This document shows positions 1 to 8,621 of a DNA stretch of 64,000 nt, piece after piece. The first letter of the stretch is position 1. Every line of letters starts with the position of its first letter. A program made the position numbers and the translations under genes. The notes below the pieces were generated by a model that saw only the letters and a list, made by a program, of their open reading frames with translations, was not told the origin of the DNA and ran no database searches. The stretch spans positions 248,001 to 312,000 of the forward strand of contig NZ_OBMI01000001.1 in assembly GCF_900199185.1 (NCBI RefSeq). Direction: 5' to 3'. This DNA is from Sphingomonas guangdongensis. GTDB taxonomy: Bacteria > Pseudomonadota > Alphaproteobacteria > Sphingomonadales > Sphingomonadaceae.

Positions 1-1
1 G

Positions 2-832
2 ACCACCGGCTCCGTCCTCGTCGGCCAGACCGCAGGCCGCATACTGCTCCAGCAGCGCTACGGCGTGAACCTGATCGCCATCTCGCGCGCTGGGCAGCGG
101 CTGACCCGCAAGCTGAGCGACACGACGCTGCGGTCCGGCGACGTGATCGTGCTTCAGGGTCCGCTCGATCTCCTGCCTGAACGCATGCGCGATCTCGGCA
201 GTTTGCCGCTTGCCGAGCGAGCGATCCGGCTCGGAAATTCGGGTCGAGGATGGCTACCTGTCGTCATCCTGGCGGCCGCCATGATCGCCACCGCAGCCGG
301 TTACGTACCGGTGGCGGTCGCCTTCTTCGCCGCGGCGGGCCTCACCATGGCAGTGGGCGCGCTGCCGCTCCGCGACGCCTATGAGGGCGTCGAATGGCCC
401 ATCCTCATCATGCTCGGCGCGCTGATCCCGGTCAGCGACACGCTCCGCACCACCGGCGCCTCCGACGTGATCGCGACCAGTCTCGCGCATGTCGCGGCGA
501 GGCTCCCACCCTGGGGTGCGGTCGCTCTGATCCTCGTGGCGGCGATGGCGGTGACGCCGTTCCTCAACAATGCCGCGACCGTGCTGGTGATGGCGCCGAT
601 TGCGGCCGTGTTTGCGCACGATCTGGGTTACCGGCCGGAGGCGTTCCTGATCGCCACCGCGATCGGCGCCGGCTGCGACTTCCTCACGCCGATCGGCCAC
701 CAGTGCAACACGCTAGTGTTCGGGCCAGGCGGATACCGCTTCGGCGACTATGCCCGTCTCGGCGCACCGCTGTCATTGCTGGTGGTGCTCGTCGGCACAC
801 CGCTGGTGATGTGGACCTGGCCGTTGCGCTGA
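2..832 (+). CDS. SLC13-family permease with TrkA-C (RCK_C) domain, C-terminal part
   Basis: The reading frame is open from the window edge and ends at a TGA, giving 276 residues of a protein that begins outside the window. The first ~55 residues read like the end of an RCK_C/TrkA-C domain (VNLIAISRAGQRL, then SGDVIVLQG). They are followed by about six hydrophobic segments, including PFLNNAATVLVMAPI and CDFLTPIGHQCNTLVFGPGG, which match the conserved loops of the divalent anion:sodium symporter (SLC13/CitT) superfamily. It is an inner-membrane transporter; the substrate (sulfate, dicarboxylate or other anion) cannot be told from this fragment. It is the last gene of the left-hand block before the accessory stretch. 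Confidence 0.85.
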   Translation, partial: TTGSVLVGQTAGRILLQQRYGVNLIAISRAGQRLTRKLSDTTLRSGDVIVLQGPLDLLPERMRDLGSLPLAERAIRLGNSGRGWLPVVILAAAMIATAAGYVPVAVAFFAAAGLTMAVGALPLRDAYEGVEWPILIMLGALIPVSDTLRTTGASDVIATSLAHVAARLPPWGAVALILVAAMAVTPFLNNAATVLVMAPIAAVFAHDLGYRPEAFLIATAIGAGCDFLTPIGHQCNTLVFGPGGYRFGDYARLGAPLSLLVVLVGTPLVMWTWPLR

Positions 833-1100
833 TAAATGAGCGCGTCGAGGTCTGACCGATAGCCGGGCATATGAGGCCACTCCTTGGCTGCTCGGACGCG
901 GACGTTAGTTCAACTTGTTAGCTGAAAGGCACAGCATCTCGGGAGCGTTGTTCCCCCTGCGCCCGTTCTGCAGTTCTATAACTAGGCGCGGACACTCTAA
1001 ATCTTACAATTGCTGCCCTACGGCACACACAAGATCGTGCTGTTCAATAAGCTTCTCGTGCACCACATCGAAGCTGCCCGCCGCTGGTTCACCTGACGTC

Positions 1101-1576
1101 CTAGCCGTGCATGCCGGAAATGTCGTTGGGGTAGAGATCAAAGGCATGACGCAGAGCGCAGTACTGACCCTTCTTCTCTGACCACGGGCGTGTAGCGACC
1201 GACGTGGTGATGACGACCAGACGCTTTCCCTTCAGGATGGGGCCGGGCTTCTGCTTCAGGTTGCTTGGCAGGAACCCTGTGCCGAGCACACGGTCGACAA
1301 TCCCTTCATCATCGCTGGCGGCAGCCCGAACCAGATTTGGTAAGCGAGGACGAGGACGTTCGCCTGTCGCACCAAATCCAATTCCGCGAAGTCGTCGGCA
1401 TGGAGGCGATAGGCCGGTCCCGAACACTAGTCGCTTTTCAGAACCGGGTCGAACCCATGCGAGTAGAGCTCATGGAGATTCCTATCCTGCCCGCTCGCGT
1501 GGACCGCTTCGCAGTAGGCTCGAGCGACCGAGCGGCAGAAGCTGGCGGGACTTGGATGGGCGACCACGACGTGATG
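1101..1576 (-). pseudogene. Decayed NAD(P)H-dependent oxidoreductase (flavodoxin-like fold)
   Basis: Read on the minus strand, three blocks of one flavodoxin_2-type quinone reductase are visible in the right order: HVVVAHPSPASFCRSVARAY then LHELYSHGFDPVL; then ANVLVLAYQIWFGLPPAMMK; then IVDRVLGTGFLP with LKGKRLVVITTS. The first and second blocks are separated by an in-frame TAG at 1427-1429. The second and third lie in different frames, which one missing base near 1304 explains (GGATTGTCGAC where a phenylalanine codon should precede GTC GAC). No start codon survives, because a TGA precedes the first block, and the product would also be short at its C-terminus. The reading is a dead gene. The family call is firm; the exact substrate is unknown. 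Confidence 0.75.
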
Positions 1577-1761
1577 TCAAACCTCGCGTCGGGGGAGCGA
1601 TCGCGTGTTCGTCCAAAATCCTGCGCACGCCTTTGCCATCAGAGCACGACACGCGTGAGAGGCTGACCGAAGTCACCGTTTCAAGAGCCAGCGATCTTGA
1701 TACTAAGACCCACAAGCGGTCGTGCAGGCCACCCCCGCCGCGCCCAAGGTCTGCCATTCGT

Positions 1762-2268
1762 TCATAACGGACTGGCGACCGCCTTCGAACGGTCCCGCGC
1801 CAGCCATCTGGCCAGGCTGTCCAGCGTCTGCTGCCCATATTCGACGGCGCCGAAGCCAATCACCGCGTCTCGACGCTCCCGGCTGGGGTGCAACTGGCGC
1901 AGCGTCAGCACCGTCTTGCCATCGGCCTGCACATCGAAGCTGACTGCCATTCGGAAGCGATCGGGATCGTCCGGCGATGGCGTGCCATAGTCCATGACGA
2001 TGCGCTCGTTCGGGACGATCTCGAGGAAGCGCATCAGATTGCGGAAGCGTTGCGGCTTTCCCTCGAATGTGCCGACCATGTCGAAGCGCCACTGCCCGCC
2101 TTCGCGCAGATCAGCCTCATGCGTCTCGATGGCGAGCCCGTCAGGACCATACCACTGCGCCAGCGCATCGGGATCCATCCAGGCCGCGAAGACGCGCTCG
2201 CGCGGATGATCAAAAACCTGCACGACGACGACCTCGCGATCGTGCGGCCAAGGCGTGGGTATCGTCAT
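1762..2268 (-). CDS. SRPBCC (AHSA1-type) domain protein
   Basis: The product is 168 residues and forms one START-like/AHSA1 domain. It opens with a beta strand and the characteristic helix VFDHPRERVFAAWMDPDALAQW, followed by YGPDGL, and ends with the long C-terminal helix (GAVEYGQQTLDSLARWLA). Such proteins bind hydrophobic ligands or act in resistance and stress responses; the ligand here is unknown. The ATG overlaps the stop of the upstream ArsR-type regulator by four bases (ATGA), so the two are translationally coupled. This regulator/AHSA1 pairing is very common in alphaproteobacteria. Confidence 0.85.
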   Translation of the reverse strand: MTIPTPWPHDREVVVVQVFDHPRERVFAAWMDPDALAQWYGPDGLAIETHEADLREGGQWRFDMVGTFEGKPQRFRNLMRFLEIVPNERIVMDYGTPSPDDPDRFRMAVSFDVQADGKTVLTLRQLHPSRERRDAVIGFGAVEYGQQTLDSLARWLARDRSKAVASPL

Positions 2269-2627
2269 GCGTTGTCCTTCTGTTGCCGATCGAGATAGGC
2301 TTCGAGCCGGTCCAGCCGGTCGACCCAGCGGCGGCGTTCGGCTTCCATCCACTCGGCGGCCTCGTCGAAGCGCGGCCTGACCAGCCTGCACCAGCGGCTC
2401 CGCCCGCGCTTCTCGCTGGCGATCAATCCCGAATCCTCGAGCACCTTGAGGTGCTGGGCGAAGGAGGGAAGCGCCATGTCGAACGGCTGGGCGAGAACGC
2501 TGACCGGCACCTCCCCCTGCGCGAGCCGCGACACCACCGCGCGGCGGGTCGGATCGCTGAGCGCATGAAAGGCAAGGTCCAGCGGAGTCGAATGATGGGG
2601 CATTCGCACATTTTGGCGCACGACCAT
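2265..2627 (-). CDS. ArsR/SmtB-family transcriptional regulator
   Basis: The protein is 120 residues and consists of a winged helix: LAFHALSDPTRRAVVSRLAQG, then the recognition region PSFAQHLKVLEDSGLI, then the wing RGRSRWCRL, and a C-terminal basic helix. No metal-binding cysteine pair (ELCVCDL) is present, so it is the metal-independent type that usually controls a neighbouring AHSA1 gene, here downstream and overlapping. An internal ATG at 2603 (MPHHSTPLD) is an equally plausible start; neither has a clear ribosome-binding site. It is divergent from the reductase gene at 2711, and the palindrome at 2669-2700 between them is the likely operator. Confidence 0.88.
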   Translation of the reverse strand: MVVRQNVRMPHHSTPLDLAFHALSDPTRRAVVSRLAQGEVPVSVLAQPFDMALPSFAQHLKVLEDSGLIASEKRGRSRWCRLVRPRFDEAAEWMEAERRRWVDRLDRLEAYLDRQQKDNA

Positions 2628-2668
2628 CGCAGGTCAATAAAGAAAGGCACTTGCCTAACTGTGTATAG

Positions 2669-2700
2669 TCCAACACGAAGGCATGCGCCTTAGTGTTGGA
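2669..2700. promoter_or_regulatory. Near-perfect palindrome, probable ArsR-type operator
   Basis: Two 14-base arms, TCCAACACGAAGGC and GCCTTAGTGTTGGA, are inverted with one mismatch around a 4-base centre (ATGC). The palindrome sits between two divergent genes and covers the ribosome-binding site (GGAGAAGG, 2698-2705) of the reductase gene at 2711. Its size and position suit a dimeric winged-helix repressor, and the neighbouring ArsR-type protein is the obvious candidate. Direct binding is inferred. Confidence 0.65.
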
Positions 2701-2710
2701 GAAGGTAATC

Positions 2711-3352
2711 ATGCGCGTACGGGTTGACCTGATGATATCGCTGGATGGCTTCGCGACGACGACCGACCAGACGCCGGACAACCCTTTCGGCCAGGACTGG
2801 TCGCGGCTGGTTGGCGCCTATGCCGCGACCCGCAGCTTTCGCGAACGCGTGCTGGGCGACGCAAACGGCGAGGGCACGACTGGCATCGACGATCGGTACG
2901 CCCGGGACTATTTCGACAATATCGGCGCCGAGATCATGGGCGCGGGCAAGTTCGGCCTGCATGCCTTTCCGGACGATCCGGACTGGCGCGGCTGGTGGGG
3001 CGACGAACCCCCGTTCCGTTGCCCGGTGTTCGTGCTCACTTATCGGCCGCGACCGCCGCTGAGCATGGCGGGCGGCACCAGCTTCACCTTCCTCAGCGCC
3101 ACTCCGGCGGAGGCACTGGATCGCGCGCGTCAGGCGGCGAACGGCAAGGATGTGCGGATCGGCGGCGGGCCGACGATCGTGCGCGACTATTTGAAGGCCG
3201 GGCTTGTCGATCACCTCCACGTCGCGATAGCACCGATCCTGCTCGACCGCGGCGTTCGCCTGTGGGACGATCTGCGCGGACTGGAGGCGGGCTATACGGT
3301 CATGTCCGAGGTCGCGGAGAGCGGGACTCTCCACCTCACCTACCGGCGCTGA
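2711..3352 (+). CDS. Dihydrofolate reductase family protein (RibD C-terminal domain)
   Basis: The product is 213 residues. It shows the RibD_C/DHFR-like fold: VRVDLMISLDGFAT at the start, an NADPH-binding glycine block (RIGGGPTIVRDYLKAG) and VDHLHVAIAPILLDRG near the end. These single-domain reductases are usually of unknown substrate and are not folA. The start at 2711 follows GGAGAAGG by five bases and is preferred to an in-frame codon at 2693 that lies inside the palindrome. It is divergent from the ArsR/AHSA1 pair and followed 43 bases later by a cupin gene, probably in one transcript. Confidence 0.85.
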   Translation: MRVRVDLMISLDGFATTTDQTPDNPFGQDWSRLVGAYAATRSFRERVLGDANGEGTTGIDDRYARDYFDNIGAEIMGAGKFGLHAFPDDPDWRGWWGDEPPFRCPVFVLTYRPRPPLSMAGGTSFTFLSATPAEALDRARQAANGKDVRIGGGPTIVRDYLKAGLVDHLHVAIAPILLDRGVRLWDDLRGLEAGYTVMSEVAESGTLHLTYRR

Positions 3353-3395
3353 AGGCCGGCGCCCGCGCCCTCAAAAACCAAGGAGACACGCCGAG

Positions 3396-3788
3396 ATGCG
3401 CAAGGATTTCGACCCCGCGACGGTTGGGCCGGATGAGCGCAGCGCAGCCAAGGCGCGGCTGTTCGATCCTGAAGCGGACGGGCCATGGCGCGGCAATCTC
3501 GAAGGCGCGACGCTGAGCACCCGCTGCACCCTGCTCGCTTATGGCAACGATAGTCCCGGGGCGGGGCCGCAGCTTCACGTTCATCCCTATGACGAGGTCT
3601 TCATCATCGTTGCGGGCAATGCGCGCTTCTTCGCCGGCGACGCGATTATCGATGCGACGGCGGGAGAGGTGGTGTTCGGGCCCGCCGGGGTACCCCACCG
3701 CTTCGAAAATCTGGGGCCCGGTCGCTTGCAAACAATCGACGTGCATCAGGGACCGCTCTGGCTGCAGGCCGACATCGCCGATGGTTAG
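3396..3788 (+). CDS. Cupin-domain protein
   Basis: The product is 130 residues with a single cupin barrel. Motif 1 is GPQLHVHPYDEVFIIVAGN (the H-x-H, E and G positions are present) and motif 2 is PAGVPHRFENLG with its conserved histidine. Metal binding is therefore expected. It starts 12 bases after AAGGAGA. Small stand-alone cupins of this kind can be oxygenases, isomerases or sensors, and nothing in the sequence decides between them. It follows the reductase gene in the same direction. Confidence 0.82.
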   Translation: MRKDFDPATVGPDERSAAKARLFDPEADGPWRGNLEGATLSTRCTLLAYGNDSPGAGPQLHVHPYDEVFIIVAGNARFFAGDAIIDATAGEVVFGPAGVPHRFENLGPGRLQTIDVHQGPLWLQADIADG

Positions 3789-4039
3789 TTCTTCGCTCCG
3801 ATATGTCTCTCATCTTCGATTAGACCCACTATCGGCCATGCAGTGCAAACGTAGCGCTACTCGCAAGCGGTCGCTCGTTCATATTCAAGGGCTCTATCTG
3901 AACAGGAAGAGTTACCCGGCCCTACCGCCTTCCGTCGTGGACCTACGCGCCGATCTCCAGCGCTCGTCAGCTGATGAAGGCCGGGCCCGCGAAGCGCCCT
4001 TGCTCGTTGAGCTTCTCACAGCGACAAGGCGGAGACGGC

Positions 4040-4813
4040 ATGAACACCATTGAGCGCGGCACGGGACGCACGCTGCTTCTGATCCACGGACTGGGCGGGA
4101 GTTGGCGATCGTGGAGCACCGTCTTGGACCCACTCAGCGCCTCGCGGAAGGTCATCGCGGTCGACCTTCCCGGCCATGGGGCTACGCCTGCCGAGTCCGA
4201 CAGCGGGACGTTTGATGGTCTGGTCGGCAGCGTCGAGCGTTACATCGCGGAGGCTGGCTTGTCTGGCGTCGATGTTATCGGCAGCTCCATGGGCGCGCGG
4301 ATTGTGCTTGAGCTCGCGCGGCGCGGACTCGTCGGCAACGTGGTCGCGCTTGATCCTGGCGGCTTCTGGCGAGGCTGGGAGCGGACCTTCTTCAGAACCA
4401 CTATCGGCGCCTCCGGTCGCTTGCTGCGGGCCATCCGGCCAGCTCTGCCGGCGTTGAGCCGGAACGCAGCGTCGCGCACGGCGCTGCTCGCTCAGCTCTC
4501 CGCGCGTCCTTGGGCGCTTGACGGGGAGACCGTCGCGACCGAGCTGGAAGGTCTCAGTAGGACGCCGACGTTCGATGCGCTGGTCCGCAGCCTTGCCACG
4601 GGACCTGAGCAGTCAGGTCCCGCCGCTGCCGGCACCGGCCGGGTCGTCATCGGGTGGGGCAGGCACGACCGGCTCTGCCTTCCGAGACAGGCGGCGCGCG
4701 CGCAGGCAGCCTTTCCCGGCGCCGAGCTCAACTGGTTCGAGGGCAGCGGGCACTTTCCGATGTGGGACGCGCCGGAGGAGACAGTCGCCGTCATTCTCGA
4801 CGCGACGAGGTGA
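4040..4813 (+). CDS. Alpha/beta hydrolase
   Basis: The product is 257 residues. The alpha/beta hydrolase core is complete: oxyanion strand LLLIHGLGGSWRSW, nucleophile elbow GSSMGA (GxSxG), acid region GWGRHDRLCLP, and catalytic histidine in GSGHFPMWD. There is no signal peptide, so it is cytoplasmic. An in-frame ATG at 3974 exists, but the ATG at 4040 follows a GGCGGAG ribosome-binding site and starts directly on the first strand. Esterase or C-C hydrolase activity is possible; the substrate is unknown. It stands alone in the accessory stretch, with about 250 bases of non-coding sequence before it. Confidence 0.85.
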   Translation: MNTIERGTGRTLLLIHGLGGSWRSWSTVLDPLSASRKVIAVDLPGHGATPAESDSGTFDGLVGSVERYIAEAGLSGVDVIGSSMGARIVLELARRGLVGNVVALDPGGFWRGWERTFFRTTIGASGRLLRAIRPALPALSRNAASRTALLAQLSARPWALDGETVATELEGLSRTPTFDALVRSLATGPEQSGPAAAGTGRVVIGWGRHDRLCLPRQAARAQAAFPGAELNWFEGSGHFPMWDAPEETVAVILDATR

Positions 4814-4993
4814 TGCTCCACCCGCTGGACGGCTTGGTTGACCCACATGCGTACGCTCAGAGATTTCGGGTTGCTGCCCGAAACCAGCCGCTCGTTCAGC
4901 GTCACCGCCGTCCTATCAACTACACTTCCGAACCACCGGTTTACCGCGCCTGCGTACGTTAGATTGGCGCATCGGATTCGATGGAGATGATCG

Positions 4994-5625
4994 ATGGGTC
5001 ACTCGGCGATGGATCTCGCCTTCCACGAGCTCCGGCCCTGGAACGAGGGCCGGCTGATCGGCGCAAAGCGGGCGCTAAAACAGCAACAGGTCTGGGCCAT
5101 TCGCTTCTGGCTCGACCAGCATAGACGACTGCGCAACCGAGCGCTGTTTGACTTCGCCATCGACAGCAAGCTGCGCGGCTGTGATGTGGTCAGGGTACGG
5201 ATCGGCGATGTAGTTTCCGGCGGGCGCATTCGTGACCGCGCCGTCATGTTCAGCAGAAGACCAGACGACCGGTTCAGTTTGAGCTGATGGACACGGCACG
5301 AAAGACGATGCGGGCTTGGTTGGAGCGACGCGGCGGAACGCTGAATGACTTCGTCTTCCCGCGCCGAAACGACTACATGGCTCACATGAGCACGCGACAA
5401 TATGCCCGGCTCGTGCACGAGTGGGTGGCCGGCATCGGCCTTCCGGCTCAGGATTACGGGACGCACTCGCTTCGGCGCACGAAAGCATCGATCATCTACA
5501 AGGCGACTCGCAACCTTCGGGCCGTTCAGATCCTCCTCGGCCATGCCAAGATCGATAGCACAGGGCGCTACCTGGGCGTTGACGTGGAGGACGCTCTGGA
5601 ACTTGCCGAACGCACTGACGTCTGA
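4994..5625 (+). pseudogene. Tyrosine-type integrase broken by a frameshift
   Basis: Two consecutive open frames form one short tyrosine recombinase. The first (4994-5287) carries the start of the catalytic domain with the first arginine (SKLRGCDVVRV). The second (5287-5625) carries HSLRRTKAS (the HxxR box), LLGHAKID and the nucleophile region STGRYLGVD. The correct frame of the second part already resumes at 5248 (GTT CAG CAG AAG), so one base is missing at about 5246. Restoring it would give a protein of about 210 residues, the usual length of this sphingomonad family of small solo integrases. It is either a dead gene or, less likely, a programmed frameshift. Confidence 0.8.
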
Positions 5626-5714
5626 GCGATGCGAGTTCCCTCCAGTAGAAAGGATGTAATCGGCGTCGACATGCACTAAGTAGGTAAGACCGCTGGCATT
5701 CACTCGTAAGCGCC

Positions 5715-5756
5715 GTCACTGTGAGACTAACCGCGCTCCCGCTTACATGCCGGAGC
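5715..5756 (+). promoter_or_regulatory. Conserved small-protein leader, copy A
   Basis: This copy has CACTGTGAGACTAACCG followed by CGCTCCCGCT, the same block seen upstream of the genes starting at 8992, 13694 and 13975. GCTCC (5735-5739) can pair with GGAGC (5752-5756), which contains the GGAG ribosome-binding site lying seven bases before the ATG at 5763. A translational switch is inferred. Confidence 0.5.
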
Positions 5757-5762
5757 TGTCTT

Positions 5763-5951
5763 ATGGATCTCAATCATCTCTTCGCTTGCCATCAGGTCTC
5801 GCTCATGCGCGCAGACGCTGCGGTCTGTTCGCTTAGCCGTCGTCATCATCTCGGCATGGCGAGTGCTTTCGCGGGTCGCATTGACGCCCTACGACAACGG
5901 TCTGGAGCGGAAGGTCGCATGCTTCCGGTCACTCCGGCGGAATCGCCGTGA
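5763..5951 (+). CDS. Small conserved protein (MDLN-HQV family)
   Basis: The product is 62 residues and starts MDLNHLFACHQVSLMRADAA. This is clearly the same family as the product at 13975-14148 (MDLNYILGQHQVAMHHAAS): identical MDLN, the HQV motif, and a helical remainder with an RxxHxxxA-type pattern. I recognise it as a short soluble protein recurrent in sphingomonads, with no function known to me. The ATG is seven bases after GGAG inside the leader hairpin. The tail after about residue 45 does not resemble the sister protein and may have drifted. An upstream in-frame ATG at 5721 would fall inside the leader and is not favoured. Confidence 0.65.
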   Translation: MDLNHLFACHQVSLMRADAAVCSLSRRHHLGMASAFAGRIDALRQRSGAEGRMLPVTPAESP

Positions 5952-6267
5952 TTCCACCAGCGGTCGCAACTGATGAAACCGTCAAAATGTGCCCAGCCGC
6001 GTGCCGCTTTCGCACCGCCTCGGCCGTTAGAGCGGCACCGAAGTTGATTACACGTCAGGCCACAGCCGCACGTCTCGTCTTCTTTCTGTTAGACGGAGAT
6101 GGGCGCGAACATTCCTTGACGGAAGCCATCCTGATCTGAACGGTCGCTCAGTAGATGTAGCGGGCTCAAGTGTAGATTAATTGCGATTAATTGAGAAGGT
6201 GATTGCAGCCACCGCGCGCCCGTACTTGATGCTTACCCGTCGCCCAGAAGCCAAGACGAAATTCGTA
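5952..6267. other. Intergenic stretch without a supported gene
   Basis: Between the small protein and the response regulator I see only a weak 63-codon frame with a GTG start overlapping the previous stop (5948-6139). It has no recognisable motif and no ribosome-binding site, and I do not call it. The part after 6140 is AT-rich, with a direct repeat of ATTAATTG near 6176-6190. Confidence 0.4.
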
Positions 6268-6651
6268 TCAAGCCATCAAACGATTCATCGTTTCGATTAC
6301 GCGTCGGTGGTTCAATGGCTTAGGCAGAAACACGGCGCCGTTAGGTAGGTCAGCTTGCACAGGAGCTACGCCCGCAGTGGTCACGATGATCTTGATCGGC
6401 GGCCAACGTCGCCGGACGGCAGCGGCGAGTTTGAGCCCATCCATCGCACCCGGCATGTCGATGTCCGTGAGGACGAGGCGCACATCCGTCCGTTTTTCCA
6501 GCAGCGCAATGGCGTGATCGGCGTCGTGCGCCTCCAGCACTTCGAAGCCGGCCTCCTCTGCTATGTCGATCATATCCAACCGTTGAAGTGGCTCGTCCTC
6601 AACTATCAGCACGATTACACTTCCGCCCACGTCGCCTCGACCGATAATCAT
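6268..6651 (-). CDS. Single-domain response regulator
   Basis: The product is 127 residues and is a CheY-like receiver only. It has the acidic pair in VLIVEDEP, the phospho-acceptor Asp63 in LTDIDMPG, the switch threonine in IIVTTAG and the invariant lysine in FLPKPL. No output domain is present. Its ATG overlaps the stop of the histidine kinase gene by four bases (ATGA), so it is the cognate partner. Stand-alone receivers paired with HWE kinases are often part of the alphaproteobacterial general stress or light response; that role is inference here. Confidence 0.9.
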   Translation of the reverse strand: MIIGRGDVGGSVIVLIVEDEPLQRLDMIDIAEEAGFEVLEAHDADHAIALLEKRTDVRLVLTDIDMPGAMDGLKLAAAVRRRWPPIKIIVTTAGVAPVQADLPNGAVFLPKPLNHRRVIETMNRLMA

Positions 6652-8621
6652 GCCTGCTCCACCTGGGATAGCGACGCGCGAAAGCAGGCCTTCAAACCAG
6701 TCTGATCATAGCGAACGGTGGAGCCGCCGGTTCCTACAAGACCAAGGCGGACAAGCCGCGACCCAAATCCCTTCCGGGTCGACGCAACGGTCGGCGGTCC
6801 ACCACGTTCAGTCCATTCGAGTATCAGCTCTCCATCGTCGTCTACGCCGTCCACTCGCCACTCTATCGAAACGCGTCCCTTCTCGCTCGACAAAGCGCCA
6901 TACTTCATTGCATTGGTCGCGAGTTCGTGGATCAGCAAGGACGTACTCATTGACGCCCTGCTCCCCATAGCAATCTCGGGTCCGGAGATGTCGCATCGGC
7001 CACGCACGCCGACGCTGTCCAGCACACCGGCGAGAACATCGGTGAGGACGGCTGCCTTCCACCTTCCCATTGTGAGCGCGTCGTGTGCGGCACCGAGCGA
7101 CTGCAATCGAGCGGCGAATGCCTCCAAACCCGCCGACGACGCATCGCCGCGCAAGGTTTGAAGTGCGATCGCCTGTGTCATCGCAAGCGAGTTCTTCAAT
7201 CGGTGGGCGATCTCCTTGTTGACGACGTCCTGCCGCTCTTCTTCCCGGCGACGCGCAATCGCTGTTTCCAACCGATCAGCGGCGTTTCGTAGAAAAGCGA
7301 CCTCGTCCTCCGTCCAAGCGTATGGCTCCTCGCGATGAACGATCAGCACAATGGTCGTTCGCCCCTCAACCTTGACAGGTATGTTGACGACCGCTCGCGC
7401 CTTTAGTGCCCGCCAGTCCGCTGCTGCGTCGGCCGTTCGCGGGTCGGTCTCGACGTCTTCGATGATCAATGTTTCGCCCTGCACGAGTTTCTCGCGGATG
7501 CGACCATAGTCTTCGAAGCGGTAGCTGCCGCCGATCGGTGGCATACTGGGCAATGCCCAGCCGGCGTCCACCGCTATACGCTCTCGGTTGTGATCGAATT
7601 CACCGATCGTCGCGCGCGATGCGTCGACAGCGACGCCAATCACTTCAGCCGCCTTAGCCAGCATGTCTGCTGTACCGAGACTATCGCGGATCATGTCACC
7701 CAGGACGAGCAGCGCATCTCGCCGTCGGACTGCCTCGACGCGAGCAGTGGTCTCGTGGAAGATGACCGTGAAATCGTCGCCCCCGACCCACTGTGCCGTT
7801 CCGTCATACCATCGATTGGAGGAGCCCACTCGACTGGTGAAGCGGGCGGGATTGTGCGTATCTACCACACGCGCCAATCCTGTTACCCACTCCTCCTCTA
7901 TTTCGGGAATGACCTCCCGGATCGTGCGCCCACGCACGAAGTCAGCGTCGATGCCAACTAGGCTTCCCCAAGCCTTGTTCACATCCTCGTAGCGCCAGTC
8001 GTAAATGACGCCGTTCTTGTCGCGCAATGCGCGGGCGTAGATGAAGCCCTGATCCATGTTCCGGTAAAGCTGTCGCCAGCGACCTTCGGATACGGACAAG
8101 GCTGCGTCAGCACCACTTTGCGCGGCGAGGAGCTCTCGTAGGTCCATGGAGTCGCGTCGCGCCTCCAGCAACAGCACCGCTTGTCGGGCGAGGCGCTCCA
8201 ACGAGGTGCGCTGTCGCAGCGTCAGCCCCTCGGGCCTTGGTACCGTATCGATAACGCATAACGCTCCGACCACGCCGAAGCAGGTCGCCAGCGGCGCACC
8301 CGCGTAGAACCGGATGCCCGGCTTGCCGGTGACCAACGGATTGTCGCGGGTGCGTTCGTCTTTGGTCAGGTCCGGGATGACGATCGTCGTGGCTTCGCGA
8401 ACAACATGACGACAGACGGAGCTATCGAGACCCGTTTGCCGCGGTTCGAAGCCAACTTTTGCCTTGAACCACTGTCGGTCGGAGTCGAGCAGCGAAACGA
8501 GTGCTGTGGGCACATCGCAGATTTCGGACGCAAGAGCGGTCAGATCATCGAATCCCTGCTCTGGCGCGGTGTCCAATATTGCGTAGCGCAGCACGGCGCC
8601 GCTATCCGTCTCGTCCACCAT
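6648..8621 (-). CDS. GAF-PAS-GAF sensor histidine kinase of the HWE family
   Basis: The product is 657 residues from the start chosen here. Domains in order: a GAF domain at about residues 25-150 (RYAILDTAPEQGFDDL through GALCVIDTVPRP), a PAS domain at about 175-295 (YRNMDQGFIYARAL, VNKAWGSLVGI), a second GAF at about 310-455, then the HWE kinase with phospho-acceptor His473 (EIAHRLKNSLAMTQ), the N-box (HELATNAMKYGAL) and a C-terminal ATPase glycine box (GFGSRLVRLGL). There are no membrane helices, so it is a cytoplasmic sensor; GAF and PAS ligands are unknown. Upstream ATGs at 8723 and 8663 would overlap the HTH gene deeply. 8621 leaves a 20-base overlap and begins where conserved sequence begins, but the start is uncertain. 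The response regulator follows by a 4-base overlap. Confidence 0.88.
   Translation of the reverse strand: MVDETDSGAVLRYAILDTAPEQGFDDLTALASEICDVPTALVSLLDSDRQWFKAKVGFEPRQTGLDSSVCRHVVREATTIVIPDLTKDERTRDNPLVTGKPGIRFYAGAPLATCFGVVGALCVIDTVPRPEGLTLRQRTSLERLARQAVLLLEARRDSMDLRELLAAQSGADAALSVSEGRWRQLYRNMDQGFIYARALRDKNGVIYDWRYEDVNKAWGSLVGIDADFVRGRTIREVIPEIEEEWVTGLARVVDTHNPARFTSRVGSSNRWYDGTAQWVGGDDFTVIFHETTARVEAVRRRDALLVLGDMIRDSLGTADMLAKAAEVIGVAVDASRATIGEFDHNRERIAVDAGWALPSMPPIGGSYRFEDYGRIREKLVQGETLIIEDVETDPRTADAAADWRALKARAVVNIPVKVEGRTTIVLIVHREEPYAWTEDEVAFLRNAADRLETAIARRREEERQDVVNKEIAHRLKNSLAMTQAIALQTLRGDASSAGLEAFAARLQSLGAAHDALTMGRWKAAVLTDVLAGVLDSVGVRGRCDISGPEIAMGSRASMSTSLLIHELATNAMKYGALSSEKGRVSIEWRVDGVDDDGELILEWTERGGPPTVASTRKGFGSRLVRLGLVGTGGSTVRYDQTGLKACFRASLSQVEQA

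Noticed and set aside
5948..6139. A GTG-started 63-codon gene overlapping the small protein's stop
   Set aside because: The overlap is suggestive, but there is no motif, the composition is unlike neighbouring genes and no relative is seen in the window.
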